Shown here piece after piece: positions 35,619 to 45,241 of a stretch of 64,000 bases of DNA. Below the pieces are notes generated by a model. That model was not told where the DNA came from. It made no database searches and saw only the letters and a list, made by a program, of their open reading frames with translations. The translations under genes were made by a program, and so were the position numbers. Position 1 is the stretch's first letter; each line of letters starts with the position of its first letter. This stretch comes from an uncultured Acidobacteriia bacterium (GTDB lineage: Bacteria > Acidobacteriota > Terriglobia > Bryobacterales > Bryobacteraceae): the NCBI GenBank assembly GCA_903929755.1, contig CAIYVZ010000055.1, forward strand, positions 1 to 64,000, given 5' to 3'.

Positions 35619-36965
35619 TCATTGCGTTGCAGCTTTCGAACGCAGTCCGGTACTGTTGATCGTTATCACGGCGTAACGATGCTTCTGGCCAGCGCTGGCC
35701 GTCCGGTCGACATACCGCATCTCGGCCACCGGCGGCTCCGGCGTGTCGTGGTACGACATCTCTTGAAACAGTCGCCGCCCATAGGTGTTCGCCGACGGTT
35801 TCTCCGGCAGCTTCACCAGTTCCTGCCCATCGCGCAGAATAACGAACCCACCGATGCCGCTCTCGAAATCGACTGCGGCGTCCCAGGCGATCTCGGTGCC
35901 CTCGCCCGCGCTTGGCGAGATACGCACGTGCGACGGGGCCGGCGGCGGCGTGGTGTCTCCGACCGTCCCGGTCTTCACGTACTCCATCCAGGCCTTCGCC
36001 ACTGCTTCATTCGGCAACCACACTGCCTCATTCGGCTTGCCCTTGTACGCCGCAGCGGGCTGTGCAGTGTCTCCCATGAGAGGAGCCAGCCATGCCTTCG
36101 ATGTATCCACCGGACGCAGCGTCTGGTCCCTGCTGCCCTTCGCGGGCAGGCGCATCGCCATCACGGCGTCGAAGAACGGAATCGCCAGGTAACGCGAATC
36201 GCCGCACTCGTGTCCGGTGCGCGGATCGGGTGCGAAACTGATCAGCCCGCCCTTCGCGCGGTATTCCTCGAATATCGTCTTCGAGCCCTCCCACGGCCCG
36301 ACGCTCCCGTCCGTCTTCCGCTCCTTTACGCCCGCATTGGCTATTGTTGGGATCGTGTAGGCGGCGGCCGGGACCTGCGGTTGCGGGAAGACCCGGTTCC
36401 GGAACATCGCGGCCGCCCCGGAGCGAAGAAACATGGCGACCACCCGGTCGGGATGGAGATCAGCCATCACGTCGGACCAGATCCCGCCCCCCGAATGGCC
36501 CCACAGAACCCACGGGACCGCGCTCAGCTCCGCATGGTCCGCCCTGGATGCCAGATCTCCCAGAGCCCGGAGAAACGCCTTGTCGGAGCCCATGCCGGGA
36601 TCGAACCAAAGCTGCGCGCCACCCGGCGTCGTGTCAATCGCGTCGTTCAGGACGTGATACGTCGGGCCGAGTAGAGCGCAATCCCATTTCTTTGCCAGCG
36701 CCTGCCAGTGGAGATCGTACGCCGCGGTAGCACCGTGACTGGCCGCGTTCCGGCCCGCCCCATGCTGGTGCACCACGATGCAGCGCAGGTGAGGGACTCC
36801 CTCCGGGATCCAAAGGGTGTATGTTACCCCCACTTGCAGTTCGCCCGCTGCCGAGGACGGCGGATACTCCACCTCGACATAACGTCCAGCACCCTGAGCC
36901 GCCGGGGCAGCGGCCAACAGAGTAGCCATGGTGGCCGCCAGGAACAGCGCCGTGGGCATGCTCAT
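35619..36965 (-). CDS. Exported alpha/beta hydrolase (esterase) with C-terminal Fn3-like region
   Basis: 448 residues from ATG 36965, which overlaps the PQQ dehydrogenase stop as ATGA; the longer frame to 37157 is inside that gene. Signal peptide 1-26. The hydrolase domain has an oxyanion-type VVHQHGAGRN loop, the nucleophile elbow G-H-S158-G-G-G and a likely histidine in DPRTGHECG. After about residue 345 a fibronectin-III-like beta domain follows (PPAPSHVRISPSAGEGTEIAW). It is related in style to feruloyl or acetyl-xylan esterases and is probably periplasmic. Third gene of the ThuA-PQQ operon. Confidence 0.78.
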   Translation of the reverse strand: MSMPTALFLAATMATLLAAAPAAQGAGRYVEVEYPPSSAAGELQVGVTYTLWIPEGVPHLRCIVVHQHGAGRNAASHGATAAYDLHWQALAKKWDCALLGPTYHVLNDAIDTTPGGAQLWFDPGMGSDKAFLRALGDLASRADHAELSAVPWVLWGHSGGGIWSDVMADLHPDRVVAMFLRSGAAAMFRNRVFPQPQVPAAAYTIPTIANAGVKERKTDGSVGPWEGSKTIFEEYRAKGGLISFAPDPRTGHECGDSRYLAIPFFDAVMAMRLPAKGSRDQTLRPVDTSKAWLAPLMGDTAQPAAAYKGKPNEAVWLPNEAVAKAWMEYVKTGTVGDTTPPPAPSHVRISPSAGEGTEIAWDAAVDFESGIGGFVILRDGQELVKLPEKPSANTYGRRLFQEMSYHDTPEPPVAEMRYVDRTASAGQKHRYAVITINSTGLRSKAATQ

Positions 36966-39163
36966 TCGCCTTTCTTCGCCGGCTTCGAAGCAGACTTCGG
37001 CAGGGCAAAAACGTAGTAACCCTGCGCCTCCGGTTTGGCGTCTTTCGTGACGATTCCATCTCCGCCGCCACCAGCGAAGAAGGCGACGTATTGACGCCCG
37101 CCAACTTCGTACACGGCTGGAATCCCGTCCGGATTTGCCTCGATTTCCATTTCCCAAAGGATCTTCCCGGTGTCCTTGTCGAAGGCGTGGATATAACCAT
37201 CCCCATTGGAGCCGACAAAGATCAAGCCACCCGCGGTCACAATTGGACCGTTCCTCGGGCGGACGCTTCCCGTGTCCTTAATTCCCCTGGAGGCAAGGCC
37301 CGGGATAGAGCCAAGCGTGGTGCGCCATTTGATGGTGCCCTCGTTCAGATCGTAGGCCACCAGTTCGGTCCACGGGGGACCGATTGCCGGCATGCCATTG
37401 CTGGCCCGGAAAGGATTCCCATAAGGGCCCCAGTATCGGGTTTGACCCGGCGGAGGCGGCGACATGGGGGGGCGCAGAGATTGCGTCGGCTGAACGACTC
37501 CCCGTCCACCGCTGCCCGGATTTGCCAGATAAGCACTAATCGAATCCAGCTCCGGAGCCGAGAGCTCACTCACGGCGATTGGCGGCATTTCTCCTTTACC
37601 GTGTCGTACCGTGTCCCGGACAAAGTCAGCTTTAATATTTGCGGGAGCGGGCATATTGACTCGGTCCGGCCCGTGACAATCCCCGCATATCCGGAAGTAA
37701 AGCGCCCGACCCGAGGAACCACCCTGCGACTCAGGCTGTCTCTCCGTTAAGATCCGGGTGTCGGGGCCGTTCCAGGCGCGCACATACAGCATACCGGTGG
37801 CCGGATCCCCCGCCGCCGCGCCCCAATTACCGGAGCCATGTGCGCCGGGCACTTCGATCTGCATCTTCCCCACCACGGGCGGAGTAAAAATGCCCTCGTT
37901 CCGCGAATTGACAACCACGTCTCGTATCTTCGCTTTCTCGGCTTCATCCAGGTACGGGTTTATCTGGTCCACGCCGAACTTCTGCACGCCAAAAGGCGGC
38001 GGCTTGGTCGGGTAAGGTTGGGTCGGCCACGATTGCTCACCGGGTACATCGCTCTTCGGGACCGGACGCTCTTCTATGGGCCACAACGGCTCGCCGGTTA
38101 CCCGATTAAAGACATACAGGAAGCCTGTCTTACCTGGTTGCGCCACGATGTCAACCATCTTTCCGTCATGCCGAACAGTGAGCAGCTTCGGGCCCGTCAC
38201 CAGGTCGTAATCCCACAGATCGTGGTGGACCGTCTGGAAGTGCCAAAGCCGTTTGCCGGTCCGCGCGTCCAGCGCCAGCAGACAGTTGCCGAACAAGTCA
38301 GCCCCGATCCGGTCGGCTCCGTACAAATCGTAAGTCGGCGAGCCCAGAGGGAAATAGGCGATGCCGCGTTTCTCGTCAATGGAAAACTCGCTCCACGTGT
38401 TCGCCCCGCCGCCATACTTCCAGGCATCTTTGGGCCATGTTTCGTAGCCGTATTCGCCCGGGTGGGGGATGGTATGAAACGTCCAGACGTTCTTGCCCGT
38501 GCGAACGTCGTAGGCGCGAAGATATCCGGGAGGTGAATCATATAATTCACCAGGAGCGGAGCCCAGGATAATCAGATTCTCGAAAACATGCCCAGGCGAC
38601 CCGGACTGAACCTGATGCACCTTCTTCACGTCGCGCCCCAACCCCTCGCGCAGGTTCACGCGGCCATCGTTGCCGAAGGTGTTGATGGTAACGCCGGTAA
38701 GCGCATTTATTTCCTGGAGATAGCTGTCCGCGGAGAAGATAATCCTGCGGTCAGACCGGTCCTTGCTCTCCCAGTAGTTAATCCCCCGGTTCGTGGGTGT
38801 GCCTTCCACCGGATGCGACCAGAGTTGTTTCCCCGTGGCGGCATCCAGTGCAACAATGGCGGGGCCATCGCCGATCACATACATGACGCCGTCGGCGATC
38901 AACGGGCTGAACGGAAAGCGGCCGCCTCGCCCGGGCGTCAGGTGCGTCCAGGCCCGCTCCAATTTCGTTACGTTCGTCTTGTTGATCTGCCGGAGCGAGG
39001 AATATTGCATTGAATCCATCGATCCGCCGAAATCGCTCCAGGTGGCATACGGCTGTTTCGGGGCAGGGGATTGTGCGAAGAGAGCCACCAGGCCAAGGAG
39101 CAGGACCGCGATGGCTGCGGTTCCCATTAACCGCGTCGAGATACGGAGGCCTTTTATGTTCAT
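36962..39163 (-). CDS. PQQ-dependent dehydrogenase with inserted cytochrome c domain (copy 3)
   Basis: 733 residues, signal/anchor segment near residues 10-30, PQQ propeller, inserted cytochrome c with C493-GD-C496-H497 and GEMPPIA, proline-rich linker, and closing blades (DLNEGTIKWRTTLGSIPGL). It is clearly paralogous to the copies at 12541 and 23694. It should oxidise a sugar or alcohol in the periplasm and donate electrons through its heme. The gene starts 8 bp after the ThuA fusion at 39172-40962 and overlaps the esterase downstream, so ThuA and PQQ dehydrogenase are directly coupled here as in the 8173 operon. Confidence 0.9.
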   Translation of the reverse strand: MNIKGLRISTRLMGTAAIAVLLLGLVALFAQSPAPKQPYATWSDFGGSMDSMQYSSLRQINKTNVTKLERAWTHLTPGRGGRFPFSPLIADGVMYVIGDGPAIVALDAATGKQLWSHPVEGTPTNRGINYWESKDRSDRRIIFSADSYLQEINALTGVTINTFGNDGRVNLREGLGRDVKKVHQVQSGSPGHVFENLIILGSAPGELYDSPPGYLRAYDVRTGKNVWTFHTIPHPGEYGYETWPKDAWKYGGGANTWSEFSIDEKRGIAYFPLGSPTYDLYGADRIGADLFGNCLLALDARTGKRLWHFQTVHHDLWDYDLVTGPKLLTVRHDGKMVDIVAQPGKTGFLYVFNRVTGEPLWPIEERPVPKSDVPGEQSWPTQPYPTKPPPFGVQKFGVDQINPYLDEAEKAKIRDVVVNSRNEGIFTPPVVGKMQIEVPGAHGSGNWGAAAGDPATGMLYVRAWNGPDTRILTERQPESQGGSSGRALYFRICGDCHGPDRVNMPAPANIKADFVRDTVRHGKGEMPPIAVSELSAPELDSISAYLANPGSGGRGVVQPTQSLRPPMSPPPPGQTRYWGPYGNPFRASNGMPAIGPPWTELVAYDLNEGTIKWRTTLGSIPGLASRGIKDTGSVRPRNGPIVTAGGLIFVGSNGDGYIHAFDKDTGKILWEMEIEANPDGIPAVYEVGGRQYVAFFAGGGGDGIVTKDAKPEAQGYYVFALPKSASKPAKKGE

Positions 39164-39171
39164 AGATCGTC

Positions 39172-40962
39172 CTATCGTTTGCCCGCTGCTTTGGCGCTGG
39201 GCGTTGTGTCGGCGTCCAGATCACCCAGTGCAAACTGGATTCCCGCAAAGACCATCTGGGACAACTGCGGAGTGCCAAACAGCAACACCGAGTGACCCAA
39301 CGCGCAGTTGAACACCCGGCCCTTGCCCTCGCTCTTGATCCAGACCAAGCCGTAGTCATTGTCGGGACGCACTGCAAACTGCGGTTCCGGAGGGCCCGAT
39401 TTGGCCAGATCGATGCTCATCAGCACGTGTAGTTTTTCGCGCGAATACGGTCCGCTCGCCGGAAAGTGATACAGCTCGTCCACGTGGGCTATGTCATGGC
39501 CTTCAAACTGTTTGGTGATCGGGCTGTTCGGATCGTCGATCTTCAGCATGGCCGACTCAAACGCGCGGTGCGGGCCGCTGGTGGCGCCCAGCAGTTCTCC
39601 ATATTCAGGGACGTCGGTGGATGCGAACGTCGAGCCGTGGATCGCAGCCAGGCCACCACCCTCGCGAACGTAGCGGATCAAGCCGTTGGTCACGTCCGGG
39701 TCGCTGAATACCGAGCCAACCACGCTGTTCAGGAACACGGCGTCGTATTCCTTGATCTTTGGATATTTCAGGTTGTCCAGATCGTTGTTGAAGATTGGTT
39801 CGAACGCGCCCGTGTTAGCGGCCATCAACTCCAGCGCATAGTTGGCGTACGGAATGGTCCGGTGGTAAAAGCCCCCCTGCGGGCAGAGATCGATGACCAG
39901 CAGCTTCCTCGCTTTCTTCGGCGTGGCGAGAGCCTGGCGCGGGGCCGAATCCCGGATCATCCACCGGTCCAGCACCGGAATCCCTCCGTCATCGATACTG
40001 GGGGACCCGGCGGATGGTAATCCGGTGTGGCCCGCGCTGATCGGTGTCTTCTTGGATATTTGGACGACCTGGTAGCCTTCCGCGCGCCGAGCTGCTTTTT
40101 GAAAAGCCTGGGCAGCGCCAGGGCTCGCGGGGATGGTGACGAACAGAGGTCTCACCGCAACCTTCGGCCCCGCACAGTCGCCACAAGATACCGCTGGAGG
40201 GGCGGGCGGCGGATTGAGCCTGGCCAGTTCCAGCAGAACCTGCTCGGTTCCGCCGGCGGCATCAGCCAGACCCAGGCTGAGCAGGCGATCGTTAACCAGG
40301 TTCAGCCCGTCGGCGGGCTGGATCCCCGCCTTTGCCCAGGCGGCAGCGTCCGCATTGACTCCCATCCGGCTACTGAGGCCATCGAGCGAACTCATAAGCG
40401 CTTTCGGATTCGAACTTTCCAGCGCAACCTTGACTCCGAATTCACGTGCCAGCTTGTCGACGTCGGGCATAAGGGCTGGTGCGGCCGACGCTACGATCAT
40501 CTCGGCCCCGACGGCCTTTGCGAATGTAAATAATCGCCGGCGCGAGCTTTCATCGGCGGGAATCGCGCTCGTGCGGTAAGCCACCAACCGGAGGCGAAGC
40601 TCAGCCAGCCGGTTCTTCACAACGTTTACTTCGTCCGACGACAGATTGTAATCCAGGTTCTTAGCGATTTCGCGACTAACCTGCTGGGAACTGGAAGCTT
40701 CCAGGAACTCCGTGCCCAACTCATCGGCCTTTGCCGCCGCCTCCGAGAAGGACACTGGCCCGAGCGTACCGGCGGAAAATCCAACCCTCAGCCCGAGGAT
40801 GTTCAGGGCCGACGAGCCGACCTGCCTGTTGCCACGCTTCGACACGCTCGGTGGTCCCGCCTGTCCCCCGCGTCCACCTCGCCCGGGCGCTTGTGCGTAC
40901 ATGGACCCTGCGGTTGCACCGGCAACAATGGCCAGCGCCGCGACAACGATACTCTTCCTCAT
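39172..40962 (-). CDS. Exported ThuA-domain protein with degenerate isomerase-like N-terminus (copy 4)
   Basis: 596 residues: signal peptide (1-23), linker with APGRGGRGGQAGPP, TIM-barrel-like half (about 50-290) and ThuA half starting at PKKARKLLVIDL. A CGDC motif lies in the linker, as CGNC does in copy 1, and none near the C-terminus. An extra segment of about 25 residues around GHTGLPSAGSPSIDDGG precedes the ThuA half. The tail GDLDADTTPSAK is conserved. First gene of a five-gene operon (ThuA, PQQ dehydrogenase, esterase, VOC, transporter) expressed from the promoter at 41088-41116. Confidence 0.85.
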   Translation of the reverse strand: MRKSIVVAALAIVAGATAGSMYAQAPGRGGRGGQAGPPSVSKRGNRQVGSSALNILGLRVGFSAGTLGPVSFSEAAAKADELGTEFLEASSSQQVSREIAKNLDYNLSSDEVNVVKNRLAELRLRLVAYRTSAIPADESSRRRLFTFAKAVGAEMIVASAAPALMPDVDKLAREFGVKVALESSNPKALMSSLDGLSSRMGVNADAAAWAKAGIQPADGLNLVNDRLLSLGLADAAGGTEQVLLELARLNPPPAPPAVSCGDCAGPKVAVRPLFVTIPASPGAAQAFQKAARRAEGYQVVQISKKTPISAGHTGLPSAGSPSIDDGGIPVLDRWMIRDSAPRQALATPKKARKLLVIDLCPQGGFYHRTIPYANYALELMAANTGAFEPIFNNDLDNLKYPKIKEYDAVFLNSVVGSVFSDPDVTNGLIRYVREGGGLAAIHGSTFASTDVPEYGELLGATSGPHRAFESAMLKIDDPNSPITKQFEGHDIAHVDELYHFPASGPYSREKLHVLMSIDLAKSGPPEPQFAVRPDNDYGLVWIKSEGKGRVFNCALGHSVLLFGTPQLSQMVFAGIQFALGDLDADTTPSAKAAGKR

Positions 40963-41048
40963 TTTGTATACCCTTTCATCACACTTGCGGCTGGAAAGAC
41001 GTCAGTGCAACGAGGGGGCAGGAAGGTTAACTGCGGCCCGCGACGCCG

Positions 41049-41116
41049 TTGCACATTGCGCACCAAGCCGTGCGTAATTCGTGCGAAATCCTATCAGGCG
41101 GGGTTCCGGAAGTCAA
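41049..41116 (-). promoter_or_regulatory. Sigma70-type promoter and element of the shared set (copy B)
   Basis: Minus strand: TTGACT (41111-41116), 17-bp spacer, TAGGAT (41088-41093), then TTTCGCACG, ACGCACGGCTTGGTGCGCA and a final TGCAA to 41049. Nearly identical to the region at 25903-25975. The ThuA ATG at 40962 lies about 120 bases beyond the predicted start site. Confidence 0.75.
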
Positions 41117-41132
41117 TCGTCAGCAGTTTGGC

Positions 41133-41912
41133 TTAATGAATGGTCCAGCCGCCGTCCACCATCAGGACGTGCCCCACCACCATGTCCGACATGTGGCTGC
41201 TCAGAAACAACACAGCGCCTACCAGATCATCCGGCTGATTCCAGCGGCCCACAGGCAGCATTTGCGTTGTCGCCCATTCGCGATAACCCGGTTTTTCCAG
41301 AATCACCTTGCGCGTCGCCGTTTCCGTAATTGCAGGGGCGACCACGTTCACCGAGACACCCTGTCCGGCCCATTCCAGCGACAACGCCTTCGACAAATGG
41401 TGTACTCCGGCCTTGGCCGCAGCATAGACCGAGCGTGACTTAAACGCGACAACACCGAAGTTGGAGCCGATATTCACAATCTTGCCCCGGCCCTGCGGGA
41501 TCATGATCCTGGCCGCCGCCTGGCAGGCAAAGAACACGCTGCGCAGTGACGCGTCCATGGTCCGGTCATACTCCTCCTCGGTTGTATCCAGCGCCATGGA
41601 ATTCCCTGTCCATCCCGCGTTGTTCACCAGGATGTCCAGGCTGCCGAACGTATCCTTTGCGGTCTGCATCAGGTGGCGAAGTTGCGCCGCATCCGAGACA
41701 TCGGTAAGAACGATCTCAGCGCGGCGTCCCAGCGCCTCAATCTCGGCTTTTAAAGCACGGATCTCGTCGTGGCGACCTTCAGGGTGCTTGGCCAATACGA
41801 GGTGTGCGCCCGCCTGGGCCAGACCCAGCGCGATTGCCCGGCCGATCCCCTGCGAAGCGCCGCTCACCACGGCCACCTTATTTTGGAGCCCGAAACTGGA
41901 ATAGTCTGGCAT
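41133..41912 (-). CDS. Short-chain dehydrogenase/reductase
   Basis: 259 residues from ATG 41912; a TTG at 41927 would add five residues and neither has a strong ribosome site. Classical SDR with SGASQGIGRA (17-26), NNAG (97-100), S150, Y163 and K167 (YAAAK). It acts on an unknown alcohol or ketone with NAD(P), in the cytoplasm. It follows the heme-free PQQ-like protein by 27 bp and is the last gene of that operon, so it may process a keto product of periplasmic oxidation after uptake (inference). Confidence 0.85.
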   Translation of the reverse strand: MPDYSSFGLQNKVAVVSGASQGIGRAIALGLAQAGAHLVLAKHPEGRHDEIRALKAEIEALGRRAEIVLTDVSDAAQLRHLMQTAKDTFGSLDILVNNAGWTGNSMALDTTEEEYDRTMDASLRSVFFACQAAARIMIPQGRGKIVNIGSNFGVVAFKSRSVYAAAKAGVHHLSKALSLEWAGQGVSVNVVAPAITETATRKVILEKPGYREWATTQMLPVGRWNQPDDLVGAVLFLSSHMSDMVVGHVLMVDGGWTIH

Positions 41913-41939
41913 GGAGTTTTCTTTCAACTCTCTATTTCA

Positions 41940-43625
41940 TCACTGCCTCTCGTATGGCATCCCAAACGCGTACATTACGTTATCCGAAGTAGTCAGGTAA
42001 ACCTGGCCAGGACTAGACGACAAGCCTGTTCCGTGTACGAAGGCGGCCATAGTCTTGCCGCTGTTCCAGATCTCCTTTCCGGTAGCGCCATCGAGCGCAT
42101 AAAGAACCGCGGGTGAGGATCGCTTTGCCCTCTCGGCATTGCTGACGGCCGCGTCCCCCGGAGCGAATTCCCCGCTTGCCGCTGCGTACACGATGCCGTT
42201 CACAACAATCGGCGGCAGGGGAGCCACCATCTCTCTGGATGTCCACACTTTGTCCAGAGAGGGAGTTGCGCCGGCCTTCACGCGGTACGCCGTGATGGCT
42301 CCATTCCCGGTTGTCGATGGCACCAGCAGCCAGCGCACACCGCTTTCGTCTTCCCAACTGGCGAAGCCTGCGGCAACCACACTGGTCTGCGAACCGGCTT
42401 GCGCAGCCGTCACTTGCAGCGGCGTCTTATGGTCGGCGCCGCCCAGGGACGCGCCATCCAGCAGGAAGATCCGGCCATCCGCACTGGCTGTCGCCAACAG
42501 GTCCTTGCCACCTCGCTGGAAGACCACCGGTGTGGAAACAAAATTCGCTCCTGCCTGCGTGAACCAGTCCTTTACCTGTAGGGTCTGCGGGTCGAGTGCG
42601 ACTACAGCATTCGCGAACCCTCCGTCTGCGGTCCGTCCTGCCCCAATCGCCGCATAGATGATTCCCTCGCTGCCGAAGGCAATAGTTCCCACAACGCTGC
42701 CACCCTGCGTCTTCCACGAAACCGCCGTGGGACTGTCCGCGAGCGGGTCAATCCCCCACACTCCATTGGGGATCCCGCCACACTCATTGATAGTCGACGT
42801 ATAAACCATCCCGCTGACCCACGACAGATCCGTTGCATTCGCATTGGCCGGAATAAACGGCACTGGCTTCAAGCGCTCTTTCGCGCTAACGGGGCTAACA
42901 AAGTGCAGCACGCCGTCGCTGGATAGAACCGCAATCGGCTGGGCCCCGGTGGGCGTTGAAAGCCCCCGGCCTCTGCCGCCTGCTCTGCCCGCCCCTGCGG
43001 CAGCTGCGCCGCCACGCCCCGCATCCGGCGCGGCGCCCCGGCCCGCAGCATTGGCGCGACCACCGCCTCCCGGCAGATACGCAGCGTCGGTTTGGGCTCC
43101 GGCACCAGGCTCGCCCAGAGCGCCACGATACGGACTCCGAATGATGGGGCCACGGGGTAGAAACGAGGCAGGATTCGGGTTCGTGATCCGACTTGCGGCT
43201 GCCGTCATGCCACCCGGGCATGCTGCTGTCGATGCAGTCGGCACTGCAACCTCAAAATGCTTATCCCAGTACAACGTGCCAAAATCGTTGTCCACCGCGA
43301 ACACGGTATTGGAAGGCGCCGTCAGTACCGTCAGAGACCGGAAGCCCTTAAACCCCATGGCATTTCCAACCAGGGCGGGGTTACTGAAGTAAGTCCGCTG
43401 CCTCGCCTGGTTGTTGAGCTGGAGCTTCCAGAGGAAACCGAACTTCCCCGTCGCCATGGCTGCTTTTGAGATCAGAGGATCCTTGCGGATCCACGCGCTC
43501 CTCTGCGCATCGCCGCCGCTGGTCGACCACTCCTGGTTCGCCATCCCGCCCAGCTGCGTCCAGGCCAGACCCACAGCGGCCACCCCCAAAACTCCAGCCG
43601 TCAGCGTGTTTCGTAACATCGTCAT
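41940..43625 (-). CDS. Exported PQQ-like beta-propeller protein without heme domain, RG-rich insert
   Basis: 561 residues from ATG 43625. Signal peptide, then repeated propeller blades (TVFAVDNDFGTLYWDKHFE, VLYALDGATGKEIWNSGKTM). No CxxCH. A low-complexity insert of about 45 residues, rich in Gly, Ala and Arg (GRGAAPDAGRGGAAAAGAG), sits between early blades near residue 190-235. It may bind PQQ as a dehydrogenase or be a structural propeller of the YncE/BamB kind. The gene follows another heme-free propeller (27 bp), and the pair is probably functionally linked, perhaps as a dehydrogenase that uses a separate cytochrome. Confidence 0.78.
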   Translation of the reverse strand: MTMLRNTLTAGVLGVAAVGLAWTQLGGMANQEWSTSGGDAQRSAWIRKDPLISKAAMATGKFGFLWKLQLNNQARQRTYFSNPALVGNAMGFKGFRSLTVLTAPSNTVFAVDNDFGTLYWDKHFEVAVPTASTAACPGGMTAAASRITNPNPASFLPRGPIIRSPYRGALGEPGAGAQTDAAYLPGGGGRANAAGRGAAPDAGRGGAAAAGAGRAGGRGRGLSTPTGAQPIAVLSSDGVLHFVSPVSAKERLKPVPFIPANANATDLSWVSGMVYTSTINECGGIPNGVWGIDPLADSPTAVSWKTQGGSVVGTIAFGSEGIIYAAIGAGRTADGGFANAVVALDPQTLQVKDWFTQAGANFVSTPVVFQRGGKDLLATASADGRIFLLDGASLGGADHKTPLQVTAAQAGSQTSVVAAGFASWEDESGVRWLLVPSTTGNGAITAYRVKAGATPSLDKVWTSREMVAPLPPIVVNGIVYAAASGEFAPGDAAVSNAERAKRSSPAVLYALDGATGKEIWNSGKTMAAFVHGTGLSSSPGQVYLTTSDNVMYAFGMPYERQ

Positions 43626-43652
43626 GTCCCATGCCCTCGCGGTCTTCAACTG

Positions 43653-45209
43653 CTACTTGCCAATCCCAAAGCAATACAGCGTTCCATCAAACGTTGGCAG
43701 GTATACCTTGCCATTCGCGCCGGACATTCCGCTGAAATGATTCCACGATGTAATCGTGTCTCCGCTCGACCACAGCTCTTTGCCTGTCGCCGCGTCCATC
43801 GCGTAAACCCTGGCAAACGTGGAACCCGCTATCCGCTGCCCGGAGCCAGTAAAACCCGCAGGCTTTTCATCCCACGCCCGATCCGGGAACGTCACTCGAA
43901 CATCCTCGCCGGCAACGTACGTGAACAACACACCGTTCGCCTGAATCGCCTCTTCCGCCGGGCCAATGTCTTTTGAAATCCACGCGGGTGTCAGTTGCCA
44001 CTTGCCCGATTTCTGCTCCAGCCGGAACGTGGCCACGCCTCCGAGCGCGGGCCTGCTCAGCTCGATCGGAGCATGCAGATGCGTGCTCACCGGGCCATAG
44101 AACGGCACCGCCAGCCAACCGTCGCCCTTCGCGTCTTCCCAGAATGCCATTGCCCCCCACACGCCCTGTGCCGCATAGTGCGCAATATCGTTGCAGATCA
44201 GCGGCGTTCGGTACAGCGGAGTGCGATGATCGTCGCCTCCAAATTCATCCCGGTCCAGCAGCCACACGCGGCATTCTTTGCTTGTCCCTGCCACGAAATG
44301 TCGCCCCTTGTGGTCGAAAGACATGGGACTCACATTGATGTCCAGATCTCGCTTCCACAACCAGTCGGCGTTGCTCGGGCCGTAATAGCCAGCCAGTTTC
44401 AGCTCTCCGGTCTCATCTGCTTTCACGGCAACCAGGCCATTGCCCAGATGCCCGTTCTCCGGGTCGAACTGCCCATCGCCGGTCCCCATGTAGACCGTAC
44501 CGTCCGGTGACATGGCAACGCCTCTTCGGCCCCAAAGCCCCCCGCCACTTGGCAGGAAAGTGCTGGTGCGTTTCGTCTTCAGGTCAAACGAGAGAAACAT
44601 GTGTGTCACACCGCCGCAGCCCTGTGCTGTACTCGCGTACACCACGCCCTTCAGCAGGTTGAGCGCATAGGGTTTGCCATTGGGCGGAATGAACTTCTCG
44701 GCCGGTGCCACCTCCGTCCCGTCGGCCGCGTTCAACTGCCAAAGCCGGCCATCCCAGGCCACGGCGTAAATCGTATACTTGCCTGGCCCGGTCATCCCCA
44801 TTGCGGGAACTGCGAGTTGTCCGCCGGGACACAGCGTCCCGCCACTCCGGCCGTTGCCGCCGGGGGCCCATGTGTTGTCGAAGTGCTTTCTCCAAAGCTG
44901 GGTGCCGGTCAGCGCGTCCACCGCGAAGATGTCATCCGAGATGCCGGCTACCACCAGCACTTCCTTCTTCCCCGCCTTCGTGTCCACGCCTGTCGCAATC
45001 AGCGGTGGAAACAGATTGTGCATCTCTCTGGCCTGGCTATCGAGCTTCGTCTTCCACAACAGCTTCATGCCGCGGACGTTGTCCACAGTGAAAGACTTGT
45101 CACCCCTGAGCCATCCCGTGCGCCCGATATCGCCACCTTCCATCAGGTAATCAGCGCTCCAGCCAACAGCGCAACTCAAAACTACTCCACAGAAAAGCAA
45201 CAGCTTCAT
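43653..45209 (-). CDS. Exported PQQ-like beta-propeller protein without heme domain
   Basis: 518 residues from ATG 45209, preceded by GAGGAG; a longer frame starts at 45224. Signal peptide (1-18), then propeller blades with typical VDALTGTQLWRKHF and MDAATGKELWSSGD motifs. Cysteines in TLCPGGQ and QGCGGV are conserved in its neighbour (AACPGG, NECGGI), which suggests the two are distant paralogues with a common disulfide or vicinal cysteine feature. No heme motif. First gene of a three-gene operon, divergent from the ThuA gene at 45402, so both units may respond to the same signal. Confidence 0.8.
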   Translation of the reverse strand: MKLLLFCGVVLSCAVGWSADYLMEGGDIGRTGWLRGDKSFTVDNVRGMKLLWKTKLDSQAREMHNLFPPLIATGVDTKAGKKEVLVVAGISDDIFAVDALTGTQLWRKHFDNTWAPGGNGRSGGTLCPGGQLAVPAMGMTGPGKYTIYAVAWDGRLWQLNAADGTEVAPAEKFIPPNGKPYALNLLKGVVYASTAQGCGGVTHMFLSFDLKTKRTSTFLPSGGGLWGRRGVAMSPDGTVYMGTGDGQFDPENGHLGNGLVAVKADETGELKLAGYYGPSNADWLWKRDLDINVSPMSFDHKGRHFVAGTSKECRVWLLDRDEFGGDDHRTPLYRTPLICNDIAHYAAQGVWGAMAFWEDAKGDGWLAVPFYGPVSTHLHAPIELSRPALGGVATFRLEQKSGKWQLTPAWISKDIGPAEEAIQANGVLFTYVAGEDVRVTFPDRAWDEKPAGFTGSGQRIAGSTFARVYAMDAATGKELWSSGDTITSWNHFSGMSGANGKVYLPTFDGTLYCFGIGK

Positions 45210-45241
45210 CGTCGGGCTCCTCACGTCGTGTCGCCCGACAT

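Noticed and set aside
36966-37157. Upstream extension of the esterase gene
   Set aside because: Lies inside the PQQ dehydrogenase gene and lacks family similarity; the ATGA overlap at 36965 with a signal peptide is a better start.
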